DNA of 9,064 bases from Modestobacter sp. (GTDB lineage: Bacteria; Actinomycetota; Actinomycetes; Mycobacteriales; Geodermatophilaceae). The position numbers were made by a program, and so were the translations under genes. Positions 1 to 6,346 of this stretch are shown piece by piece (position 1 is the first letter of the stretch; every line of letters begins with the position of its first letter). The notes under the pieces are model-generated. The model had not been told where the DNA came from and did not search any database. It saw nothing but the letters and a program-made list of their open reading frames with translations. The stretch is from assembly GCA_025966175.1 (NCBI GenBank), contig JAOPVN010000448.1, positions 1 through 9,064 of the forward strand, read 5' to 3'.

Positions 1-1
1 C

Positions 2-154
2 CCGGAGCGTGTCCGTGAGCTGGGCCAGCTGGCCGCGCAGAGCGCGCTGCCCGCCCGCGCCGCCCTGCTGCGCTGGGGCGCGCTGCCGCCGCTGGTCCGC
101 AGCCAGCTGCTGACCAGCTGGTACGGCAGTCAGCGGAGCAGCTCGGCGGCCTGA
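2..154 (+). CDS. C-terminal tail of an unrecognised protein (5' end outside window)
   Basis: The second forward frame is open from the window edge to a TGA at 152-154 and gives 50 residues. Nearly every codon ends in G or C, as in a real actinobacterial gene. The peptide is rich in Leu, Ala and Arg, with an internal stretch LLRWGALPPLVRSQLLTSWY that could be an amphipathic or weakly hydrophobic segment. I do not recognise the family, and no catalytic motif is visible in so short a piece. It converges on the pyruvate oxidase gene that ends at 245, with about 90 bp between the two stops. The adjacent forward frame stays open from 19 to past 240, also with GC-rich third positions, so a frameshift near the end cannot be excluded. 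Confidence 0.5.
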   Translation, partial: PERVRELGQLAAQSALPARAALLRWGALPPLVRSQLLTSWYGSQRSSSAA

Positions 155-219
155 TCCGCTCGGAGAACCGCAGCCTGCCGCACACCGGCACGGCGGCGGC
201 ACCGACGTCTCAGCCGTGC

Positions 220-235
220 CCGGACGACGATCCGG
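220..235. terminator. Possible bidirectional terminator hairpin between convergent genes
   Basis: CCGGA at 220-224 and TCCGG at 231-235 form a perfect 5-bp stem around a 6-base loop. The hairpin lies between two converging stop codons (154 on the forward strand, 245 on the reverse), where a shared terminator would be expected. There is no T-tract, which is normal in high-GC actinobacteria, and the stem is short. The functional assignment is an inference from position. Confidence 0.3.
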
Positions 236-244
236 ACCGGCGAC

Positions 245-1981
245 TCATGGGCGCGGCACGTTCCGCAGGTTGCTGCGCGCCAGATCGACCATCCTCCCGA
301 CCCCACCGCCCAGCACCATCTTCGACGCCGACACCGCGAAGCCGCGGATCTGCTCCCCGGTGATCGCCGGCGGGATGGACAGCGCGTTCGCGTCGGTCAC
401 GAACTCCATCAGCACCGGCCCCGGCTCGGCCAGTCCCTTCTCGAGGGTGGACCGGACGTCCTTGGGGTCCTCGACGCGCATCGACGGGATGCCCACGCCG
501 GCGGCGATCGCGGCGAAGTCCGTCGGCTCGTGGTCCGTCTCGTAGTCCACGATCCCGTCGACCATCATCTCGAGCTTGACCATCCCGAGCGACGCGTTGT
601 TGAACAGCACGATCTTGACCGGCAGCCGGTGCAGCCGGACGGTGATGAGCTCCCCGAGCAGCATGGCCAGGCCGCCGTCCCCGCTCATGCTGATCACCTG
701 GCGGCCGGGCGCGCCGAACTGCGCGCCCACCGAGTGCGGCAGCGCGTTCGCCATCGAGCCGTGCCGGAAAGAGCCGATCACCCGGCGCCGTCCATTGGGC
801 GTCAGGTAACGGGCGGCCCACACGTTGCACATGCCGGTGTCGACGGTGAAGACGGCGTCGTCGGCGGCCAGCTCGTCCAGCTGGGCGGCGACGTACTCGG
901 GGTGGATCGGCCGCATCCGCTCCACCCGCCGCGTGTAGGCGTCGACAACCTTCTCCAGCGCGCGGGCGTGGTCGCGCAGCATCGAGTCCAGGAACGTCCG
1001 GTCGGTCTTCCGCTCCAGCAGCGGCAGCAGCGCCCGGATCGTCTCCCCGACGTCCCCGTGGACGGCGACCTCGAGCGGGGTGCGCCGGCCCAGGTGCGCG
1101 ACATCCGCGTCGACCTGCGCCGTCCGCTTCTGCGGCAGGAAGTTCCGGTAGGGGAAGTCGGTGCCCAGCAGCACCAGCAGGTCGGCCTCGTGCGTGGCCT
1201 TGTGTGCCGCGCCGTAACCGAGCAGCCCGTTCATGCCGACGTCGTAGGGGTTGTCGTACTGGATCCACTCCTTGCCGCCCAGCGCGTGCCCGACCGGCGC
1301 CAGCACGTGCCCGGCCAGCTCCATCACCTCGTCGTGGGCGTCCCGGCAGCCGGCGCCGCAGAACAGCGTCACGGAGCGGGCGGCGTTGATCGCGTCGGCC
1401 AGCTGCCGCACCTGCTCGGCCGCCGGTCGCACCGGGGAGGGCTCGGTGACCATCGCGGTGGGCACGGTCGGGCCGTCGGACTCCTCGGCCGCGAGGTCGC
1501 CGGGCAGGACGACGACGGAGACCCCGCGCCGCCCGATCGCCGTCTGCATGGCGACCCGCAGCGCCTGCGGCATCTGGGCAGGGGTCACCAGCTCGGACCA
1601 GTGGCTGCAGTCGGTGAACGTCCGCTCCGGGTGGGTCTCCTGGAAGAACCCCGTGCCGATCTCGGTCGACTGGATGTGCGACGCCAGCGCGAGCACCGGC
1701 GCCCCACTGCGGTGTGCGTCGTAGAGGCCCTGCAGCAGGTGGGTGTTGCCGGGGCCGCTGCTCCCCGCGCACACGGCCAGCCGGCCGGTGACCTGGGCCT
1801 CGGCGGCAGCGGCGAAGGCACCGCCCTCCTCGTGGCTGACGTGCACCCACTCGATGCCGGAGGTCCGGCGGACGGCGTCCACGATCGGGTTGAGGCTGTC
1901 GCCGACGACGCCGTAGATGCGCTCGACGCCGGCGTCGCGCAGCATCTGGACCAGCTGGATGGCGACCGTGGGGTTGGCCAT
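245..1981 (-). CDS. poxB: Pyruvate dehydrogenase (quinone)/pyruvate oxidase, ThDP- and FAD-dependent (PoxB type)
   Basis: This 578-residue enzyme is close to the roughly 572 residues of Escherichia coli PoxB. The known enzyme oxidatively decarboxylates pyruvate to acetate and CO2 and passes electrons to membrane quinones. Visible hallmarks are the N-terminal ThDP (Pyr) domain with YGVVGDSLN (23-31) and HEE (E51 is the cofactor-activating glutamate), then AVCAGSSGPGNTHL, and FFQETHPE as in PoxB. A central FAD-type domain follows, then the C-terminal ThDP (PP) domain with GDGG at 434-437 and FNN at 460-462. The tail resembles the PoxB membrane-activation helix (AxSxM...MVDLARSNLR). I chose the ATG at 1981 because AGGAG lies about 6 bases upstream; an in-frame ATG 17 codons further up would add an unconserved tail. 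The gene follows the zinc-ribbon gene by 80 bp, so it may be last in the cupin-DyP cluster or have its own promoter. An H2O2-forming pyruvate oxidase or another ThDP enzyme is less likely. Confidence 0.93.
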   Translation of the reverse strand: MANPTVAIQLVQMLRDAGVERIYGVVGDSLNPIVDAVRRTSGIEWVHVSHEEGGAFAAAAEAQVTGRLAVCAGSSGPGNTHLLQGLYDAHRSGAPVLALASHIQSTEIGTGFFQETHPERTFTDCSHWSELVTPAQMPQALRVAMQTAIGRRGVSVVVLPGDLAAEESDGPTVPTAMVTEPSPVRPAAEQVRQLADAINAARSVTLFCGAGCRDAHDEVMELAGHVLAPVGHALGGKEWIQYDNPYDVGMNGLLGYGAAHKATHEADLLVLLGTDFPYRNFLPQKRTAQVDADVAHLGRRTPLEVAVHGDVGETIRALLPLLERKTDRTFLDSMLRDHARALEKVVDAYTRRVERMRPIHPEYVAAQLDELAADDAVFTVDTGMCNVWAARYLTPNGRRRVIGSFRHGSMANALPHSVGAQFGAPGRQVISMSGDGGLAMLLGELITVRLHRLPVKIVLFNNASLGMVKLEMMVDGIVDYETDHEPTDFAAIAAGVGIPSMRVEDPKDVRSTLEKGLAEPGPVLMEFVTDANALSIPPAITGEQIRGFAVSASKMVLGGGVGRMVDLARSNLRNVPRP

Positions 1982-2034
1982 GGGGGCTCCTGGTGAGGGC
2001 CGCGGCGCCGTGGGCCGGCTGCAGCACTCCACTA

Positions 2035-2048
2035 CCCGCGACGGCGGG
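2035..2048 (-). terminator. Small GC-rich hairpin between the zinc-ribbon gene and poxB
   Basis: CCCGC and GCGGG form a perfect 5-bp stem with a 4-base loop, 13 bases beyond the stop codon of the zinc-ribbon gene and within the 80-bp gap before poxB. It could be a weak terminator or attenuator that lowers read-through into poxB. Without a T-tract or longer stem this is tentative. Confidence 0.3.
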
Positions 2049-2061
2049 GATCAACATCCGC

Positions 2062-2214
2062 TCAGACGGCGTCCCAGGGCTCCCCGCACGCGGCGCACCG
2101 ACCCGACGGCAGCCGTTCGGTGAGCCGCCCGCAGGCCGGGCACACCCGGTCCAGCCAGCAGGCGGGATCACCGCCGTCGGGCTCCTCGGGCGCGTCCGGC
2201 TCGTCGGGTTCCAC
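2062..2214 (-). CDS. Small zinc-ribbon protein, 50 residues
   Basis: This short frame starts at GTG 2214 and stops at TGA 2062-2064. It encodes an acidic, Pro-rich N-terminus (residues 1-18, many Glu/Asp/Pro) followed by CWLDRVCPACGR, an 11-residue spacer after the CPAC knuckle, and CAACGEPW. CPAC (25-28) and CAAC (40-43) form a classic CxxC-x11-CxxC zinc-ribbon, with an extra Cys at 19. The start lies 7 bases after the DyP stop. The sequence GAGGA, which overlaps the last DyP codons, sits about 11 bases upstream as a long-spaced Shine-Dalgarno, and tight coupling to DyP translation is likely. The family has no name I recognise. Zinc-ribbon proteins this size often mediate protein or nucleic-acid contacts, but no specific role can be read here. 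The two evenly spaced CxxC pairs ending just before a stop make a chance frame unlikely. Confidence 0.72.
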   Translation of the reverse strand: MEPDEPDAPEEPDGGDPACWLDRVCPACGRLTERLPSGRCAACGEPWDAV

Positions 2215-2221
2215 GGCCGGG

Positions 2222-3142
2222 TCAGTCCTCGTCCGGCGGCGCGAAGCGGGCCAGCGCCTCCACCGCGGGGCAGGTGTAGTACGCCCCGGTCAGCGGGGTG
2301 AGGAAGCCGGTGAGCCCGTCCCGGATGCCGTCGGTCGCGCCGGCCATCCGGCGCAGCATCTCGTGCAGTCGCCACTGGTCGCGGGCGAAGCCGACGAACG
2401 CCGTCCCGTGGTCGGTGACCCCGCCGTAGGCGACGTTGCGCCGGAAGATCTGCTTCTCCTCGCCGTCCACCTCGAGAGTGGTGCGCGCGACGTGGGCACT
2501 GGGCAGCATCACGTCCTCGGGCAGCTCGACGCTGTCGTCCTTGGTGCGCCCCATCATCATCTCCTGGCCGTGCTGGCCCAGGGACTCCCAGGTGGCGGTG
2601 TCGTGCCGCCAGATCTGGTAGAGGACGACGCTGGCTCCCGCACCGGGCTCACCGGCCGGCACGGCGGCGATCCCGGCCGCGGTGAGCAGCGACGGGTTCT
2701 CGGTGCCGTCGATGAAACCGGTCAGGTCACGGTCGTGCTTGTAGAGCCAGCCGGTGATCTCACCGGCGACCCGCGCGACCCCGGCCAGCGCGGCGAGCAC
2801 GGCGCGGGCGTTGTCGAACACCGCCGTGCGGTCCCCACCGGCGACCCACACCCAGGCGTCGTGCTGGGTGGCCGGCATCCGGTAGCCGCCGGCGCCGCGC
2901 AGGTCCTCGGTCCAGCTCGCGGCGTCGGCGGGGGCGTCGCCCGGCGCGACCTCCGCCCACAGTTCCGGGCGGAAGCCGACCACCAGGTTGACCCCGCCGG
3001 TCGTCGACAGCGGATCGGAGAGCCCGGCCACCCCGCGGACCAGGTCCGCCGCGGGGCGGCCGGGCTCGAGGTCGAGCTCCAGGTAGCAGTGCTCAGGCGT
3101 GCCGAGGGCGAAGATGCCGGGCTGCGTCGTCACGCCGTCCAC
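2222..3142 (-). CDS. DyP-type heme peroxidase (YfeX-like, class P/B)
   Basis: This 306-residue dye-decolorising peroxidase has the expected family length for the compact YfeX/DypB group. The signature GFIDGTENP lies at 142-150, with D145 as the distal catalytic aspartate. H217 in SAHVAR is the expected proximal heme ligand, and R234/R235 in QIFRRNVAYGG would be the distal arginine. These spacings match YfeX, where Asp, His and Arg fall at nearly the same numbers. The enzyme uses H2O2 to oxidise bulky or phenolic substrates, and some relatives are encapsulin cargo. There is no signal peptide or Tat motif, so it should be cytosolic, and no encapsulin gene is in the window. The GTG at 3142 is the longest start. 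A GTG at 3133 (protein beginning VTTQPGIF) is equally possible because a purine-rich stretch lies better placed before it. It sits 25 bp after the cupin and 7 bp before the zinc-ribbon gene, so it is very likely in one operon with both. Confidence 0.93.
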   Translation of the reverse strand: MDGVTTQPGIFALGTPEHCYLELDLEPGRPAADLVRGVAGLSDPLSTTGGVNLVVGFRPELWAEVAPGDAPADAASWTEDLRGAGGYRMPATQHDAWVWVAGGDRTAVFDNARAVLAALAGVARVAGEITGWLYKHDRDLTGFIDGTENPSLLTAAGIAAVPAGEPGAGASVVLYQIWRHDTATWESLGQHGQEMMMGRTKDDSVELPEDVMLPSAHVARTTLEVDGEEKQIFRRNVAYGGVTDHGTAFVGFARDQWRLHEMLRRMAGATDGIRDGLTGFLTPLTGAYYTCPAVEALARFAPPDED

Positions 3143-3167
3143 CCTGCCCGACGCCCACGCGCAAACC

Positions 3168-3563
3168 TCAGTCGGAGGTCGGCGGCTCGTCCTTGCCCTC
3201 TTCCTCGAGCTTGTCGGCCTCCTCCTTGGTCTTGTGCACCGCCTTGTCGGCGTGCTCCGGGGGGCCGTACACGGTGTAGAGCACCAGCGGGTTGGGCCCG
3301 GTGTTGAGGAAGTTGTGCTTCTTGCCCGCCGGGACGACGACCAGGTCGCCCTGCGCGACGTTCTTCTTCTGGCCCGACACGATCGCCTGGCCGGTGCCGC
3401 TGACGAACGTCAGGATCTGGTCGGTGTCCTCGTGCACCTCCTCGCCGATCTCCCCGCCCGGCGGGATCGTCATGATCACCAGCTGGGTGTACTCGCCGGT
3501 CCAGAGCACCCGACGGAAGTCGGCGTTCTCCTCGGCGACGGTCGCGATCGTGAAGTGCTCCAC
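3168..3563 (-). CDS. Small cupin-domain protein (single cupin fold)
   Basis: This 131-residue single-domain cupin carries motif 1 as PPGGEIGEEVHEDTDQILTF (35-53), with H44, D48 and Q49 at the metal-site positions typical of this subgroup. Motif 2 is GDLVVVPAGKKHNFLN (72-87), with H83, a textbook G(x)5PxG(x)2H(x)3N match. Cupins of this type bind a divalent metal and are often annotated as mannose-6-phosphate-isomerase-like, but the substrate is unknown. After the barrel comes a charged Lys/Glu-rich tail (about 103-131), probably helical or disordered. I chose GTG 3563 because GGAGAGG lies 8 bases upstream. A longer frame to 3671 would add an unconserved N-terminus overlapping the leader. It is the first gene of the tight cupin-DyP-zinc-ribbon group and may guard or process a small molecule related to the peroxidase, which is an inference from position. 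Confidence 0.88.
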   Translation of the reverse strand: MEHFTIATVAEENADFRRVLWTGEYTQLVIMTIPPGGEIGEEVHEDTDQILTFVSGTGQAIVSGQKKNVAQGDLVVVPAGKKHNFLNTGPNPLVLYTVYGPPEHADKAVHKTKEEADKLEEEGKDEPPTSD

Positions 3564-3640
3564 GCTGTCCACCTCTCCGTTCCTGTGCTCGGCGCCCCGC
3601 CCGGTCCGGTCGGGGCTCGTCGACGCCCAGTCAAGAGCAC

Positions 3641-3661
3641 CGGACGCGTGCGCGCGATCCG
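3641..3661 (-). terminator. Probable terminator of the MFS gene
   Basis: On the transcribed (reverse) strand, CGGA plus CGCG pair with CGCG plus TCCG around a 4-base loop with a single bulged T. The result is an 8-bp GC-rich stem starting about 32 bases after the MFS stop codon. It has no T-tract. Its position suggests that the MFS transcript ends here and that the cupin cluster has its own promoter in the remaining 75 bp. A TTGACT lies at 3634-3629 on the reverse strand, but no matching -10 element is visible. Confidence 0.45.
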
Positions 3662-3693
3662 AAGTGATCAAGCGAGGTGGGTCCGACGGCCGG

Positions 3694-4944
3694 TCAGCGG
3701 GGCGCGGCGGTGGCGTAGGCGGCGGCGACCGTGGCCCGGTCGAACACCCGCCAGGTGGCCGCGGACACGACGACGGCGATTCCGAACCCCACCCAGTAGG
3801 GCGCGGTCAGCCCGAAGCGGGTGGCCAGCACCCCGCCGAGCAGCGCGCCGACGCAGTTGCCGCCGGCCGAGATGAACAGCGTCGTGCTGCCCACCCGTCC
3901 GAGCATGTGCGGCGGGGTGAGCCGCTGCCGCAGCGAGCTGGCGACCATGCCCCACAGCGAGCCATGGACGCCGAAGGCGAACAGCACGGCGCCGACGACG
4001 ACGGCGTCCCGCGAGGTGGCCAGCACCAGGTGCGTCAGCGCCTCGACCAGCAGCCCGATCCGGATGGTCCAGCTCGCCGACACCCGCGCGACGATCCGGT
4101 CGCCGACCAGCGCACCGACCAGCCCGCCGAGCGCCATCGCGGAGAAGAGCAGCCCGTAGCCGACCGACCCGAGCCCCAGACGCTCGTGCGCCACGAGCAC
4201 GAGCACCGCGGTCGCGGCGGTGAGGGTGACGTTGAGCAGCCCGATCAGCCCGGCCATGGTGCGCAGCAACCGCTGGTCGCGCAGCCAGCGGAAGCCCTCG
4301 GCGACCTCGCGGCGCACCGACCGGCGCGGGAGCGGGCCGGCGGCCGCTGCGGGCGCCGCCCGGTAGACCCCGGCGACCAGCGCGATCAGCACCGCGCTCG
4401 CGGCATAGGTGCCCGTGTTCACCCAGAACGGGATGCTCGCGGCCACCACGAAGAGGAACCCGCCCAGTGGCCCGGCCACCAGCTGCTGGGCCACCATCGT
4501 GCCGGCGAAGGACCAGCCGTTGGCCCGCTCCAGCAGCGGGCGCGGCACCACGGCCGGCAGCAGCGCCTGGCTCGCCGAGCGGAACACCACCTCGCCGGTG
4601 CTGACGACGAAGAGCACCGCGTAGAGCAGCAGTACGCCGGCCCGGCCGGTGGTGACGGCGACCGCCAGCACCGCCACGGCCAGCACCCGGACCGCGTCGA
4701 TGGCGATCATCAGGCGCCGCCGGTCCACCCGGTCCACCAGCACCCCGCCGGGCAGCGCGAAGAGCAGCCACGGCAGCCAGGAGACCGCCGCCGTGGCCGC
4801 GACGGTCAGCGGGTCGTCGGTATGGGAGGCGACCAGCAGGGGAGCGGCGACGGTGGCCAGTCCACTGCCGAGTGCGGAGGTCGTCCCGGCGGCCCAGAGG
4901 CGGGCGAAGCGACGGTCCAGCCGATCCGCGGGGACGTCGGCCAC
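3694..4944 (-). CDS. Major facilitator superfamily transporter (EntS/MFS_3-like exporter)
   Basis: This 416-residue polytopic membrane protein has about twelve hydrophobic segments. The signature loop DRVDRRRL (71-78), between helices 2 and 3, is MFS motif A. The central cytoplasmic loop is basic (PLPRRSVRREVAEGFRWLRDQ, about 205-225), and the form REVAEGFRWLRxxxLLR is typical of the enterobactin-exporter/MFS_3 branch. The length and layout fit drug or siderophore efflux by proton antiport, but the substrate cannot be read from sequence. The GTG at 4944 is the favoured start: the next upstream starts would overlap the divergent stress-protein gene, and an extended -10 element ends 8 bases before this GTG, consistent with a leaderless message. 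It is divergent from the universal stress gene at 5114. The hairpin at 3641-3661 probably separates it from the cupin cluster downstream. Confidence 0.9.
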   Translation of the reverse strand: MADVPADRLDRRFARLWAAGTTSALGSGLATVAAPLLVASHTDDPLTVAATAAVSWLPWLLFALPGGVLVDRVDRRRLMIAIDAVRVLAVAVLAVAVTTGRAGVLLLYAVLFVVSTGEVVFRSASQALLPAVVPRPLLERANGWSFAGTMVAQQLVAGPLGGFLFVVAASIPFWVNTGTYAASAVLIALVAGVYRAAPAAAAGPLPRRSVRREVAEGFRWLRDQRLLRTMAGLIGLLNVTLTAATAVLVLVAHERLGLGSVGYGLLFSAMALGGLVGALVGDRIVARVSASWTIRIGLLVEALTHLVLATSRDAVVVGAVLFAFGVHGSLWGMVASSLRQRLTPPHMLGRVGSTTLFISAGGNCVGALLGGVLATRFGLTAPYWVGFGIAVVVSAATWRVFDRATVAAAYATAAPR

Positions 4945-4952
4945 GGGCGGCG

Positions 4953-4961
4953 AAGCTACCA
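4953..4961 (-). promoter_or_regulatory. Extended -10 promoter element for the MFS gene
   Basis: The reverse strand reads TGGTAGCTT, an extended -10 (TGn) joined to TAnnnT, the actinobacterial sigma-A -10 form. It ends 8 bases before the GTG start, which puts the expected transcription start at or next to the first base of the start codon. No good -35 is visible 17-18 bases upstream, which is usual when the -10 is extended. No Shine-Dalgarno precedes the GTG, in agreement with a leaderless transcript. Confidence 0.45.
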
Positions 4962-5077
4962 GCGCCGGACGGCGGCGCAGCCCGGGCGCGCGGGAACGTG
5001 CCCTCCTGCCGGGCCGTTGGCCGGGGCGGTAGGACAAGCTGTCGGGGCCAGGGGTCTCCCCGTGGTCGAGAGCGGTA

Positions 5078-5093
5078 CCGGGATGTGTCCCGG
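5078..5093. promoter_or_regulatory. Perfect inverted repeat in the leader of the universal stress gene
   Basis: CCGGGA (5078-5083) and TCCCGG (5088-5093) are exact inverted copies around TGTG. The repeat ends 8 bases before the AGGAGG Shine-Dalgarno (5102-5107) of the stress-protein gene. A second small element, GGGG-TCT-CCCC, lies at 5051-5061. The repeat could be a repressor or activator operator, or an RNA hairpin next to the ribosome site. It resembles but does not match the DosR box, whose half-sites are spaced 2 bp wider. No clear -10/-35 pair is visible in 4962-5113. Confidence 0.4.
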
Positions 5094-5113
5094 CGGAGCG
5101 CAGGAGGACAGCG

Positions 5114-5656
5114 TTGACTGAGCAGTCACGGGAGGCGGCACTGGCCGCGGAGCTCGACGAGGCCGCGACGGAGGTGGCCGAGGCCGAGGCAGCGGTGTCG
5201 ACGCGGGCGGTGCCCGAGGGCGGCGTCGTCGTCGGGCACGACGGGTCCGGGTGCGCCCAGGTCGCCCTGCAGTGGGCCGCCGACCTGGCCGAGCGCGCGC
5301 ACTGGCCGCTGCACGTCGTGCGGGCCTGGCGGATCGCGACCGCGCCGCAGCCGCCGACCTGGGAGGCGGGCTTCGTGCCCCCGATCACCGACTACGAGCA
5401 GGCGGTGCAGGCCGACCTGGAGTCCGACGTCGCCGCGCTGCTGGGGGCGGAGCGGGCCCGCACGGTCACCTGCCACGTGGTGCACGCCCCGCCGGTCCGG
5501 GCGCTCATCGAGGCGGCCGAGGGGGCCGACCTGCTGGTCGTCGGCGCCCGCGGACGCGGCGGTTTCGCCGGGCTGCTGCTGGGCTCGGTCAGCGACCAGG
5601 TCACCCACCACGCGCCGTGCCCGGTCACCGTGGTCCGCAGCGACCGCAAGGACTGA
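5114..5656 (+). CDS. Universal stress protein (UspA family, ATP-binding type)
   Basis: This 180-residue single USP domain follows an unusual N-terminal extension of about 36 residues rich in Ala and Glu (predicted helical). The domain opens with VVVGHDGS (38-45), where D43 is the adenine-contacting aspartate. It ends with the nucleotide-binding motif GARG-x9-GS (G144, G147, G157, S158), an exact fit to G2xG9xG(S/T), followed by HHAPCPVTVVR. ATP-binding USPs act in stress survival and dormancy in actinobacteria. The start is TTG 5114, well supported by AGGAGG at 5102-5107 with 6 bases of spacing. It is probably co-transcribed with the methyltransferase 2 bp downstream, and the inverted repeat at 5078-5093 may regulate it. 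Confidence 0.92.
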   Translation: MTEQSREAALAAELDEAATEVAEAEAAVSTRAVPEGGVVVGHDGSGCAQVALQWAADLAERAHWPLHVVRAWRIATAPQPPTWEAGFVPPITDYEQAVQADLESDVAALLGAERARTVTCHVVHAPPVRALIEAAEGADLLVVGARGRGGFAGLLLGSVSDQVTHHAPCPVTVVRSDRKD

Positions 5657-5658
5657 GG

Positions 5659-6306
5659 GTGCCGGTGCAGCACCCTGTTCCGCCGTCCTTCCTCCGGGCC
5701 CACACCCGGCTGGCCCGGCCGACCCTCGTCCCGGAGGTGCAGCTGCACGTCGCGGACGACGTCGTCGGGCTCTGGGAGGCGATGGAGACCGAGGGCGGCG
5801 GGGCCAATCAGGACCCGCCGTTCTGGGCGGCAGCGTGGCCGGGCGGACAGGCGCTGGCGCGGTACGTGCTCGACCACCCCGAGGTGGTCGCCGGCCGGCG
5901 GGTGCTGGACCTCGGGGCCGGCAGCGGACTGGTCGCCGTGGCGGCCCTGCTGGCGGGGGCCAGCGGGGTGCTCGCCAGCGACATCGACCCCTACTCGCAC
6001 ACCGCCATCGGGCTGAACGCCGAGCTGAACGGCGTCTCCGGGATCGACGTGGTGGGCGACGTGCTGGGCGGCGACCCGCCGGAGATCGACGTCGTCCTGG
6101 CCGGTGACGTCTGTTACGACCGGGACATGACCAGCCGCGTGCTGCCCTTCCTCGGCGCCGCCTGGCTGCACGGGGCCGCGGTCTACCTCGGCGACCCCGG
6201 CCGCGCCTACGTGCCGAAGGAGGGGCTGGTCGAGCAGGGCGCCTACGACGTGCCCGATGCCGACGGGGGCCCGGTCCGCCGGACGACGGTCTGGCGGCTG
6301 CCCTGA
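5659..6306 (+). CDS. Class I SAM-dependent protein lysine methyltransferase, ETFBKMT/METTL20-like
   Basis: The 215-residue Rossmann-fold methyltransferase has PFWAAAWPGGQALARYVLD (54-72), SAM motif I VLDLGAGSG (82-90), the acidic D108 in ASDIDP, and the post-II motif DVCY (150-153) inside AGDVCYDRDM. LGDPGRAYVP (177-186) follows. The order WPGGQALxRYxLD, DLGxGxG, DIDP, GDxxYD, GDPGR follows the human electron-transfer-flavoprotein beta lysine methyltransferase METTL20, as I recall it, and its bacterial homologues, which trimethylate lysines next to the ETF recognition loop. Bacterial members are often mislabelled as ribosomal L11 methyltransferase. I chose GTG 5659 because AAGGA lies 6 bases upstream, inside the end of the stress-protein gene. 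A second GTG at 5665 is less well spaced. No etfB gene is in the window, so the substrate is inferred from family only. Confidence 0.85.
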   Translation: MPVQHPVPPSFLRAHTRLARPTLVPEVQLHVADDVVGLWEAMETEGGGANQDPPFWAAAWPGGQALARYVLDHPEVVAGRRVLDLGAGSGLVAVAALLAGASGVLASDIDPYSHTAIGLNAELNGVSGIDVVGDVLGGDPPEIDVVLAGDVCYDRDMTSRVLPFLGAAWLHGAAVYLGDPGRAYVPKEGLVEQGAYDVPDADGGPVRRTTVWRLP

Positions 6307-6308
6307 GC

Positions 6309-6327
6309 GCTGGTGGACCCCACCAGC
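6309..6327 (+). terminator. Terminator of the stress protein-methyltransferase operon
   Basis: GCTGGTGG (6309-6316) and CCACCAGC (6320-6327) form a perfect 8-bp stem around ACC, 3 bases after the methyltransferase stop codon. The stem is stable and placed where a terminator should be. As often in actinobacteria, no T-tract follows. Confidence 0.65.
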
Positions 6328-6346
6328 CCATCAGCAACTCTGGTGC

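Noticed and set aside
210..2375. A 721-codon reverse-strand open frame across poxB
   Set aside because: It is a frame shadow typical of high-GC DNA: low-complexity Arg/Pro/Gly translation with no domain, overlapping the clear PoxB, zinc-ribbon and DyP frames.
3605..3634. Full promoter for the cupin cluster starting with TTGACT on the reverse strand
   Set aside because: No -10 resembling TAnnnT lies 16-19 bases downstream, so only a lone -35-like hexamer can be claimed.
5078..5093. DosR (dormancy regulator) box upstream of the universal stress gene
   Set aside because: The half-sites GGGA and TCCC are spaced as a 12-mer, not the 14-mer GGGAC-N4-GTCCC, so the regulator assignment is not supported; the repeat is kept as an unnamed element.
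3292..5121. A 609-codon forward open frame opposite the MFS gene
   Set aside because: The translation is Gln/Arg/His/Gly-rich without motifs and lies antisense to a convincing membrane transporter, so it is a shadow frame.
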